Shown one piece after another: positions 8,270 through 15,131 of a DNA stretch of 20,593 nucleotides. The position numbers and the translations under genes were made by a program. This DNA comes from Desulfobacteraceae bacterium UBA5616 (GTDB lineage: Bacteria; Desulfobacterota; Desulfobacteria; Desulfobacterales; UBA5616): contig DIKO01000099.1 in NCBI GenBank assembly GCA_002423615.1, positions 1 through 20,593 on the forward strand, given 5' to 3'. Within the stretch, counting starts at the first letter, position 1; the number at the start of each line of letters is the position of its first letter. The notes under the pieces are model-generated. The model was given only the letters and a program-made list of their open reading frames with translations. It made no database searches and was not told the origin of the DNA.

Positions 8270-10435
8270 TTACTCCATGATATCCAGCAATTTCTTTTCA
8301 TCCATGGGCGCGGGGTTGGAGGCGATGTTGGCCACTTCCCGGGAAGCGGCAAAAGCGATGCGCCTGAACGCGCTTCCGGGAATCCCCAGGTCGGCAAGAC
8401 GGGTTGCCATGTTCAAGTCCCGGTAAAGTTTCAGGAGTGCCTGTTCCAGGTCTTCCGTACGGTCTAAGGCCCAGGCCATGTCCCGGTACTGTTCTTCACA
8501 GTATTTCCGGTTGGCCCTTACGGCGAATTTCACCCCCCGCTCCGTGTCCGTTACCACCGCATAAGGATTGACGTCGCTTCCCGTTCCCGATGTCGTGGGG
8601 ATGGTGATGACGGGGGGCAGAAGGTCCTTGATCTTGGCCGTTCCGCCCATGATGCTTTCAAACTCCGCAAGGTTCCCCGTATGGGATACCCGAAGGGCGA
8701 TGGCCTTTCCCGCATCCAGGGAGCTTCCGCCGCCGATGGCCACAATCCCGGAGCACCGTTCCTGTTGGTAGACCGTTCCCGCCCTCTCGATGAGAGCCAC
8801 CGGAGGATCGGGCTCAATTTCCGCGAATTCGGCGGAATCCATTCCTGCAGCCGAAAGAAGATCCCGGACTTCCTGAGTCCTCCCGGTTTTTTTCATAAAC
8901 GGGTCAGACACCACCAGAAATTTGTCCACCTTGAACTGGGTGGCGGCCTTTCCCAGGTTCCTGAAAACCCCGACGCCCATGAGCAGCGGCGCCATTTTCG
9001 GAATGCGGACTTCCCAGGCTTTCCCGGGTTCGGAATAACCCGCGAGTCCGTCCCAGATGGAGTTGATTTCCGACTCGTCCACGTCAAAGACCTGGTTGCT
9101 CTGGATCAGGGGTTCTTTCCGGACAAATGCCGGTACGGCGGGGTTACGGGTATGAAATTCCGTTCTCTGGTTGTATTCGAGCTGGTCTTTCAGCGTCTCT
9201 TTGCCGATGTCCATGATATCCCGGGAGGATACGGCGGTTCCGAAACGGGCGTTGGAAAGCTCCGCCAGGAATTCGTAAAGAGAGGCATTCCCCCCGGGAA
9301 CGGCATTGATGCAGTAACCGAAGGTATCGCATACGGCGGCCTCGATCTGGAACCTCAAAGAATTTTCCTTCTGGCCGGATTTGCTCCGGGCTTTCCGATA
9401 GGTCAAACCGGCCGTGTGGTCTGCACCCATGGGACTGGTGGCGTAGGTCATTCCGGTGCCCTTCACCCCCCTGGGATCATGGCCGGGAATGGCCTGGCCT
9501 TTGAATGCCGGGACACGATCGATCCCGAGGAATCCGGCGGTTTTCACCACGCCGCCGGCCAGGATGTTTCCGAATTCCGTTCCGTCTTCGATTTCCTTTA
9601 AAAGGTTGATCGCCGACGCCTCGTCACCGAAGGTCATCCGGTTTTTTGCGCCGGCCATGGCCAGCGCCGCCCCGATTTCAATGACATCGATGCCCAGATC
9701 GTCGCAGATGAATTTCATCCGGGCAACGGCATCAGGGTCATTGATCCCCAGGTTCGTTCCCAGCATGGCCACGGCTTCATACTCATAGGCCCCGGCCAGC
9801 CGGTTTCCGTTTTCATCCGGGTATAAAATGGAGCATTTCACCACGCATCCCGGCATGCAGCCGTGCATTTTGCCGCCGCGCTCAAAAACCCGGTACTGGA
9901 TGGTTTCGGCGCTGACGGATTTGAACCCATCCGGTTTGCCGGTGGTGTAGTTGTCCGCCGGCATGCTGCCCGTATAACTGGAATTGACCACGGCAAAGGG
10001 GGTGCCGAACCTTGACAGAAGTCCGCAGCCGACATCGTGTTCCAGTGTGTGGATCCAGGACTTGACCGAAGCCTTGAACCGTTCGGGATCCGCCATTTTA
10101 AGGGCAGGGGCGCCGGATGCATCAATCACCACGGCCTTTACCCCCTTGGCGCCCATGACCGCCCCCAGCCCGCCCCGGGCCGCGTTCCGGGAAGGGTCAC
10201 CCAGGTTGTCGGTAAGCGAGACCGATGCGGCCGGGTATTTTCTTTCGCCTCCGAGGCCGATACAGATGATGGCCGCTTTTTGGCCGTATTCCGCCTGAAG
10301 TTTCTCCGTCAGGGCATAGGTCTTCAACCCTCTGTAGGTGTCCACGGGGACAAGGTCTGCCCCATTCCGGGATATCCTCAATTCCGGTAAATTCATCCAT
10401 ACCCTGCGATGGGAGTTTCCCTCGCGTTTAAACAA
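8270..10435 (-). CDS. Chimeric ORF: N-truncated aldehyde:ferredoxin oxidoreductase fused to an internally deleted iron-type alcohol dehydrogenase
   Basis: This is one open frame of 721 codons. Residues 18-465 match AOR domains 2-3: GAVMGAKGVKAVVID, a Cys triad C193/C197/C201 (HGCMPGCVVKC), YATSPMGADH and D370-x-x-G-x-C375. The first ~115 residues of a normal ~610-residue AOR, which form the tungstopterin-binding base, are absent. Around 465-472 (about 9025-9050) the frame enters an iron-type alcohol dehydrogenase N-terminal half: AWEVRIPK, GGGSSLD (568-574) and TTSGTGSD (614-621). At 640-642 (about 8510-8520) it jumps to the ADH C-terminus, omitting roughly 130 residues that hold the Asp/His metal ligands. 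The listed start is a TTG overlapping the CoA-transferase end by 8 bases; the ATG at 10396, preceded by AGGG, is more likely. Neither enzyme should be active as drawn. It may be a decaying gene, a repurposed protein or an assembly collapse. Confidence 0.75.
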   Translation of the reverse strand: MFKREGNSHRRVWMNLPELRISRNGADLVPVDTYRGLKTYALTEKLQAEYGQKAAIICIGLGGERKYPAASVSLTDNLGDPSRNAARGGLGAVMGAKGVKAVVIDASGAPALKMADPERFKASVKSWIHTLEHDVGCGLLSRFGTPFAVVNSSYTGSMPADNYTTGKPDGFKSVSAETIQYRVFERGGKMHGCMPGCVVKCSILYPDENGNRLAGAYEYEAVAMLGTNLGINDPDAVARMKFICDDLGIDVIEIGAALAMAGAKNRMTFGDEASAINLLKEIEDGTEFGNILAGGVVKTAGFLGIDRVPAFKGQAIPGHDPRGVKGTGMTYATSPMGADHTAGLTYRKARSKSGQKENSLRFQIEAAVCDTFGYCINAVPGGNASLYEFLAELSNARFGTAVSSRDIMDIGKETLKDQLEYNQRTEFHTRNPAVPAFVRKEPLIQSNQVFDVDESEINSIWDGLAGYSEPGKAWEVRIPKMAPLLMGVGVFRNLGKAATQFKVDKFLVVSDPFMKKTGRTQEVRDLLSAAGMDSAEFAEIEPDPPVALIERAGTVYQQERCSGIVAIGGGSSLDAGKAIALRVSHTGNLAEFESIMGGTAKIKDLLPPVITIPTTSGTGSDVNPYAVVTDTERGVKFAVRANRKYCEEQYRDMAWALDRTEDLEQALLKLYRDLNMATRLADLGIPGSAFRRIAFAASREVANIASNPAPMDEKKLLDIME

Positions 10436-11651
10436 TCACCTCTTTTTCCTTGAGGGACTCGATTTCCTCCCAGGAAAGTCCCCCCAGATCCATCAGCACC
10501 TCCTCGGTATTCTGGCCGAAGGCCGGGGCTTCGCATCTGACTTTGCCCGGTGTTTCACTCAAATGAACCGGAAGCCCGAGGACTTTCACCGGACCGAACA
10601 CTTCATGGTGAGCGTCGATGATGTACTCATTGGCCACAACCTGGGGGTCATGCTCCAGGTCCGGTGTTCTCTGGACGGGCGTACAAATCACATCTCCGGC
10701 GTCTTTCAGAATTTTTGTCCACTCCGCGGCGGTTTTCTGCAAAAAAATGGCGTCCATCAGGGAAATGAGGTCGCCGGCATTTTCCATCCGTTTCTCGATG
10801 TTTTCAAACCTGGGGTCCTTTTCGAGGTGGGGGATGTTCAGGGCTCTGCAAACGATGGGCCATTTTTCATCCGGCACGAGCATCCCCAGCATGAGCCACG
10901 TATTATCCTTGCAGGGATAATGGTTCCACAAGGGGTTTCTGGCCTTCTTCCGGTCGGTTTTGAGATATCCCGACAGGTCCTGCTGATGATACAACTGCAT
11001 GCCGATGGTCAACCCCTGGAGGGTCATCATGCTGCCCAGATGGGAAACATCCACCTGCTGGCCCACACCGAGCCTTTCCCTGGCGATAATAGCGGCGAGG
11101 ATCCCGTAGGCCGTCATGATTCCGCCCATCTGGTCGGCAATGGCCCCGCCGATGGTCAACGGCGGGTTGTCCGGACCCCCCAGCATGGTCATGATGCCGG
11201 ACCTGGCCAGACCGATCATGTCAAAGGCCGGTTCCATGGCTTCAGGCCCCCCGGGCCCGTAACCCGATGCCGCCACATAAATCAGCCGGGGATTGCAGGC
11301 CTTCAGGGCTTCATACCCCAGCCCGAGGCTTTCCGGCACGCCCTGCCTGAAATTATGAAGAAACACGTCTGAATTTTTGACCAGCCGGAAAATAACGTCC
11401 TTCCCCTCATTTTTGGAAAGATCGATGGCGATGCTTTCCTTGCCCCGGTTGTTGACTTCAAAATAGGCGCCCCTGCCTTCGGGCAGTTCCGCCACGCCGG
11501 GAAATTTCAGATACCGGCCGTTATCGCCGGTGGCCCGGTTTTCGATGTGGATGATCCTGGCGCCCAGATCGGCCATCATGGAAGAGGCCCAGGGGCCCAT
11601 CTGCCATTGAGTCCAGTCCAGAATCGTGATTCCATCCAAAGGTGCTGCCAT
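10428..11651 (-). CDS. CaiB/BaiF (class III) family CoA-transferase
   Basis: This 407-residue enzyme moves CoA between acyl-CoA and a free carboxylic acid in the cytoplasm. The family signature is clear: the N-terminal LDGITILDWTQW, GADLGARIIHIE-like nucleotide-fold strand (MMADLGARIIHIE), NNRGKESIAIDL, and FLHNFRQG followed by GLGYEAL. The catalytic Asp that forms the aspartyl-CoA anhydride is probably D144 in PAFDMIGLARSG. The length is that of a complete family member. The start has a strong AAAGGAGG 8 bases upstream, and the gene lies 14 bases after the AOR gene. The partner suggests that the acid made by aldehyde oxidation is activated to its CoA thioester; the actual substrate cannot be read. 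Confidence 0.93.
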   Translation of the reverse strand: MAAPLDGITILDWTQWQMGPWASSMMADLGARIIHIENRATGDNGRYLKFPGVAELPEGRGAYFEVNNRGKESIAIDLSKNEGKDVIFRLVKNSDVFLHNFRQGVPESLGLGYEALKACNPRLIYVAASGYGPGGPEAMEPAFDMIGLARSGIMTMLGGPDNPPLTIGGAIADQMGGIMTAYGILAAIIARERLGVGQQVDVSHLGSMMTLQGLTIGMQLYHQQDLSGYLKTDRKKARNPLWNHYPCKDNTWLMLGMLVPDEKWPIVCRALNIPHLEKDPRFENIEKRMENAGDLISLMDAIFLQKTAAEWTKILKDAGDVICTPVQRTPDLEHDPQVVANEYIIDAHHEVFGPVKVLGLPVHLSETPGKVRCEAPAFGQNTEEVLMDLGGLSWEEIESLKEKEVIV

Positions 11652-11665
11652 GTTTTCTTCCTCCT

Positions 11666-13534
11666 TTACAAGATATTTTCAAGTCCGAGTGACTTGATTT
11701 TTTCATCAGCCGGAAGCCCGGTCCGGACGTCCCAGCCCCTTTCCCTATAGTATTGATCCAGTACTTCTTCCAGATCCTTCCGGGTGATTTTTCGGGTCCT
11801 GTAATAGTTCATCATGGAGATTTCCGTTTCACCCGTCTTAACCGGTTCAAACCAGGCTGCCGGAGGGGCGTCCTGTTTCCTGCCGAAACCTGTTTTCGCG
11901 TTCAACAGTTTATACAGGTTCCAGATACGCTCGCCGTCCCTGATAAATTCCGATGGGGTTTTTTCGATGCCGGTCACTGCGGTGTACAGGCTAAGAAAGT
12001 TTTCCATGCCGTAAAACCGGTGAATGTAGAGGCGGTGGCACTGTCCCATGGCATTGAACAGGGAATACCAGTTTTCGGCATGGGGGGTCAGTCTTCCGAT
12101 GTCCAGATCATCGCCGGTGAAAATGCGCCGGATATCGTCTTCAGCCATGCCGATGCGGTGCGCATGATGGATGAATTGATCCAGGGGCCTTCCCGGCAGG
12201 TAGATGCCGACTCCGCCGCAGGCATAATTGGGGCGCCCCGGATGAACCAGCTGGGCCAGGGTCATGGTATTGAGGCTTTCCACCCGCGGGTCGATAAAAG
12301 GCGTGCAGTTTTTGATATGGACGGCCTGGTCTGCGGCGCCGAATTCTTTTGCCGCGCCCAGGGGCCCCCGTGCCAGGATGTCCCCGATGCCTTCTCTGCG
12401 GGCCGTCATTTCAATCAGGCGGAGGGTTGTCGCAAAGTCGTAACCGATGTCTATTCCCCCGGTGTCCTTTTTCGTCAGCACCCCCTGAGCGTAAAGGTTT
12501 CTCATCAACCCGAGGACATTGTTGAAATTGAGCCGGCAGATCCCCATGCGGTTGAAAGTATCCAGTCGTTTGACGGCCCGGTTGTGGTTATCCAGGGGAG
12601 TCCGGGCGCTGGCCTCGAATTCGCCCATGAAATCGGTCAGGTAGGCTTTCATGGGGGCGAATTCCCCTTTTTCAAGCCGGTTGAATTCCTTGTCCCCCAT
12701 GGGACAGGACGGGCAGGCCAGCGTTTTTCTCGATGTTTTGTGGATCTCGTCCCACCCGTCGATGGAAAGACCCATGCCGGCCATCCACTGGGAAGTCATG
12801 GCAAAGGTCCCGCCCTGGATCAGAACCGGCCGCATCCGGTAGGTCATGATGCGTTCCAGCATGTCCTTTACGATTTTCTTAAGCTTTTGGGGGTCTGCCG
12901 CGCGAATGCCTTTGCCGCCCCGGCAGGCCACGATGGCCTTGAGATTTTTCGATCCCATCACCGCGGCAAGGCCCCCGAATCCCAGGGTCCCGCCCTTATC
13001 GATGAAGGTCATGGAAATGGGGACCCGGTTTTCTCCGGAAGGACCGATGGGGATGATGCTGCAGATCCCGTGGCGGAGACGCAGGGCGTCGACCGTCTCG
13101 TAGGTGTCCATTCCCCAGAGGCCGCGGGCGTCGCAAAAGCTGATCTTTTCATTTTCAATCAACAGATAGACCGGATGGGACGCCCTGCCCTGGATGACGA
13201 TATGATCAAACCCCGACGTTTTTAACATCAGGGGGAAATGGCCGCCGCCGCAGCCGGTACCGATGCCGCCGCTTAGCGGCAGCTTGGTGGTAACGGAAAG
13301 TTCCGCCGACCCGGGAACGATGGTTCCGGATAATGGGCCCGCGCCCACGATGATGACATTTTCCGGTGAAAGAGGGTCCACCCGGGGAGGGATGAGCCTG
13401 GCCGCAAGAACGGCATTGACCCCCCACCCCCCGAGAAATGAAAAGGCCGTTTCCGGATCCAGTGGTTTTATCTCAACGGCGTTGCCGGTAAGATCGACAT
13501 ACAGAATCCTGCCGGCATATCCCGGGATATTCAT
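11666..13534 (-). CDS. Aldehyde:ferredoxin oxidoreductase family tungsten/molybdopterin enzyme, full length with altered ligand residues
   Basis: This 622-residue protein has the full AOR layout. The N-terminal domain contains FLGGWGVNAVLAARL, GAGPLSGTIVPGS and SGGIGTGCGGGHF, which in AORs hold the bis-pterin cofactor. It continues with GLAAVMGSKNLKAIV and GERIWNLYKLLN near the end. AORs oxidise aldehydes to acids and reduce ferredoxin; class II benzoyl-CoA reductase BamB shares the fold, so other low-potential chemistry is possible. The cluster motif reads C274-P-S-C277-P-M-G-D281, with Asp where the third Cys is expected, and C499 as the distal Cys. The canonical Asp of the DxxGxC pterin motif is Asn here (N494 AMGQC). 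ATG follows the ferredoxin stop by one base with AAGGAG 10 bases upstream, implying coupled translation with its electron partner. Confidence 0.9.
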   Translation of the reverse strand: MNIPGYAGRILYVDLTGNAVEIKPLDPETAFSFLGGWGVNAVLAARLIPPRVDPLSPENVIIVGAGPLSGTIVPGSAELSVTTKLPLSGGIGTGCGGGHFPLMLKTSGFDHIVIQGRASHPVYLLIENEKISFCDARGLWGMDTYETVDALRLRHGICSIIPIGPSGENRVPISMTFIDKGGTLGFGGLAAVMGSKNLKAIVACRGGKGIRAADPQKLKKIVKDMLERIMTYRMRPVLIQGGTFAMTSQWMAGMGLSIDGWDEIHKTSRKTLACPSCPMGDKEFNRLEKGEFAPMKAYLTDFMGEFEASARTPLDNHNRAVKRLDTFNRMGICRLNFNNVLGLMRNLYAQGVLTKKDTGGIDIGYDFATTLRLIEMTARREGIGDILARGPLGAAKEFGAADQAVHIKNCTPFIDPRVESLNTMTLAQLVHPGRPNYACGGVGIYLPGRPLDQFIHHAHRIGMAEDDIRRIFTGDDLDIGRLTPHAENWYSLFNAMGQCHRLYIHRFYGMENFLSLYTAVTGIEKTPSEFIRDGERIWNLYKLLNAKTGFGRKQDAPPAAWFEPVKTGETEISMMNYYRTRKITRKDLEEVLDQYYRERGWDVRTGLPADEKIKSLGLENIL

Positions 13535-13535
13535 G

Positions 13536-13802
13536 TTACAGGGTCTCCTTTCCCTTTTCCCGGGTCAGGGCTTCGTAAGGACAATACCGTACGCAAATGC
13601 CGCAGTTGTCGCACTCCGGGTCAAACGAAATTTCATACTCCGCAGTGCCATCGACTCGCCGGATGATGTTGATTTTCGCCCTTGCCGGGTTGAATTCTTT
13701 CTCAAATCGCAGGGAACACCGCAATTGGCATATCATGCATCCGGTGCAGCGGTCTGCAGAAACGCGAATCGGCGGGCCCTTTCTTTTTTCGCTCTTGACC
13801 AT
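13536..13802 (-). CDS. Dicluster 4Fe-4S ferredoxin, AOR electron-transfer partner
   Basis: This small 88-residue iron-sulfur protein has two complete cluster motifs: CTGCMICQLRC near residues 19-29 and CDNCGICVRYCP near residues 64-75. That predicts two [4Fe-4S] clusters. A basic N-terminus (MVKSEKRKG) and the 30-odd residue spacer between motifs resemble the small ferredoxin subunits encoded beside AOR-like enzymes rather than a clostridial 55-residue ferredoxin. ATG at 13802 has GGAG 6 bases upstream. It is the first gene of the unit and ends one base before the AOR start, so it almost certainly serves as the dedicated electron carrier or small subunit. Confidence 0.92.
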   Translation of the reverse strand: MVKSEKRKGPPIRVSADRCTGCMICQLRCSLRFEKEFNPARAKINIIRRVDGTAEYEISFDPECDNCGICVRYCPYEALTREKGKETL

Positions 13803-13826
13803 GGCGGCTCCAGCATATCAGATGGC

Positions 13827-13839
13827 TGTATTAAATACA
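13827..13839. promoter_or_regulatory. 13-base perfect palindrome upstream of the ferredoxin/AOR operon
   Basis: TGTATT-A-AATACA is a perfect palindrome about 25 bases upstream of the ferredoxin ATG, in an AT-rich pocket. Its position suits an operator or the -10 zone of the operon promoter. No matching regulator gene is in the window. Confidence 0.3.
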
Positions 13840-13891
13840 TGACCGTATGAATTTAAGGGAGTAATCATTTCCCATAACTTCCGATACTTGT

Positions 13892-13976
13892 AGGATGGGT
13901 GGAGCCTGCGGAACCCATCATTGCTGAATTGTTCGAATACGGGAACCGATGGGTTACGCTGCGCTCCACCCATCCT
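13892..13976. repeat. Paired REP-like palindromic element (BIME/MITE-like)
   Basis: AGGATGGGTGGAG (13892-13904) is matched by its exact reverse complement CTCCACCCATCCT (13964-13976). Each half is also its own hairpin: GATGGGT/ACCCATC at 13894-13900 with 13913-13919, and again at 13948-13954 with 13968-13974. Two hairpin units in opposite orientation separated by about 28 bases is the layout of a REP pair. Closely similar GATGGGT...CGCTGCGCTCCACCCATC repeats are, from memory, widespread in bacterial intergenic DNA. Confidence 0.75.
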
Positions 13977-14160
13977 GAAATTACGTCACCGATTTTATGA
14001 CCCAGAACACTAAGGGTTTGGGGATATTGAAAAACAGATGTTTTATGGTGACCTGGGATATTTTTTCATACCAGCGAACCCCTCAGTTTACAACAGGATA
14101 TTTCACCTTGAAAATCAGCCGGTTTCCAGTGCCGTCCGTAAAAAAAAGTACTGAACTATC

Positions 14161-14205
14161 TTGTCAAAATACCTATAATCCAATATTATCAGGCATAAAC
14201 CTGAT
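14161..14205 (+). promoter_or_regulatory. Sigma70-type promoter with overlapping palindrome, for the PK_C-like gene
   Basis: TTGTCA (14161-14166) and TATTAT (14184-14189) are separated by exactly 17 bases. The inverted repeat ATCAGG-(6)-CCTGAT at 14188-14205 starts inside the -10 box and covers the expected start point near 14196, a good position for a repressor. It points at the PK_C-like gene, leaving a leader of about 160 bases. Confidence 0.45.
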
Positions 14206-14355
14206 TCCAGACCCTTTTTCCGATAATCCTGTCCTTGTCCCGGGGATAATCCCATGGAGTTCCAACGCAAATTCACAGGCATCCTCATCGCACCCAGCTT
14301 GGCAGCCAAAATGCCCGAATATGGTATACGAACGAATTGAAAGGAGAAATATGCC

Positions 14356-14958
14356 ATGGAAAGTAAGATTGTATATTTTGAGGACATCAGGTCGGAGAAC
14401 ACAACAGCCGTATTTGAATTGGTAAAGGAAAGATTGAGTAAAGGGGGGATTCAAAAACTCGTCCTGGCCTCCACAACCGGTTCGACTGCTGTTAAAGCTC
14501 TTGAATTCTTCAAAGAAACCGATGCCCAATTGGTCGTAGTGCCCCACCAGTATGATTTTTACAGGGAAACCAACCGGTTTCCTCAGGACCTGGTCAAGAC
14601 TTTAAGGGATGCCGGGCATTCGGTGCATTTTGGGACGATGTTGTTTCATACGGATAAGCTGTATGGAACGGACACCCCGTCTGTCATGGCCAACCTGTTA
14701 CGGTGCTTCAGCCAGGGGGTTAAAGTATGCTTTGAAATTGTGATGATGGCAACGGATGGCGGGCATCTGGTCAAGGGAGAGAGGGTCATCGCCATTGCAG
14801 GCACGGGCCGGGGATCCGACACCGCCCTGGTGATGCAGGCATCGTCCTCTCAAAACTTTAAAAAACTGAGGGTCACTGAAATTATCTGCAAGCCCTTGAA
14901 TCCGTTAAATATAGATGAAGTGTACGAGATGATGGCCAAAGAAAAGGATAAACAATGA
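14356..14958 (+). CDS. Stand-alone pyruvate-kinase C-terminal-like (PK_C alpha/beta) domain protein
   Basis: This 200-residue soluble protein resembles the C-terminal alpha/beta domain of pyruvate kinase without the catalytic barrel. Visible features are an opening ENTTAVFELVKERLSKGGIQ helix, the STTGSTAVKALEFF phosphate-loop-like segment (about 39-52), and the C-terminal GTGRGSDTALVMQASSS and EIICKP. In complete pyruvate kinases this domain binds the allosteric effector; free-standing members occur in archaea and deltaproteobacteria with no proven role. It cannot be a pyruvate kinase itself. AAGGAG lies 9 bases before the chosen ATG at 14356; a nearer ATG at 14351 opens a short unrelated frame. 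It appears monocistronic. Confidence 0.78.
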   Translation: MESKIVYFEDIRSENTTAVFELVKERLSKGGIQKLVLASTTGSTAVKALEFFKETDAQLVVVPHQYDFYRETNRFPQDLVKTLRDAGHSVHFGTMLFHTDKLYGTDTPSVMANLLRCFSQGVKVCFEIVMMATDGGHLVKGERVIAIAGTGRGSDTALVMQASSSQNFKKLRVTEIICKPLNPLNIDEVYEMMAKEKDKQ

Positions 14959-15107
14959 TCCGCCGAACATCATTCAGGATGCCAAATGTGCGGTAGATAC
15001 GTCCTTTTCGACCTCGGCACCGATTTTCAGATCGATCATTCACAGGTTGATTTCAAGCCAAGCTACAACACCCACCCAGGAGGTTGCGTTAATTGCCCTT
15101 AGGTAAA

Positions 15108-15126
15108 CCCCCGGCTATGCCGGGGG
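15108..15126. repeat. IS200/IS605-like end hairpin (candidate element remnant)
   Basis: CCCCCGGC-TAT-GCCGGGGG is a perfect 8-base-pair stem with a 3-base loop. Similar G/C-rich hairpins mark the ends of IS200/IS605-type elements, where the Y1 transposase recognises a hairpin. No transposase gene remains. It lies right where the broken cyclase gene loses homology (about 15132-15145), consistent with insertion and later loss of the element. There is no T-run, so a terminator is less likely. Confidence 0.4.
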
Positions 15127-15131
15127 ACTCA

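Larger units (their letters stand above)
13803..14355. other. 553-base gene-free region between divergent transcription units
   Basis: I see no credible protein here. A 142-codon plus frame beginning at 13997 has no ribosome site and a composition unlike a real protein. The region holds the TGTATTAAATACA palindrome near the ferredoxin gene, a paired REP-like element at 13892-13976, a sigma70-like promoter at 14161-14189, and a roughly 150-base untranslated leader before the PK_C-like gene. Much of the stretch from 14040 to 14200 is AT-rich compared with the flanking genes. Confidence 0.6.

Noticed and set aside
10338..11372. Plus-strand frame of 344 codons opposite the CoA-transferase
   Set aside because: Shadow frame; the minus-strand CoA-transferase motifs explain the sequence.
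11753..13225. Plus-strand frame of 490 codons opposite the AOR
   Set aside because: Antisense of a well-conserved AOR gene. It has no domain pattern or ribosome site and arises from GC-rich codon structure.
11666..13802. Class II benzoyl-CoA reductase BamB/BamC
   Set aside because: The AOR fold is shared, but the partner is a short dicluster ferredoxin and no other Bam subunits are present. AOR family is the safer label.
13997..14425. Plus-strand frame of 142 codons in the gap before the PK_C-like gene
   Set aside because: No ribosome site, non-protein-like composition, and it overlaps the real gene whose ATG at 14356 has AAGGAG upstream.
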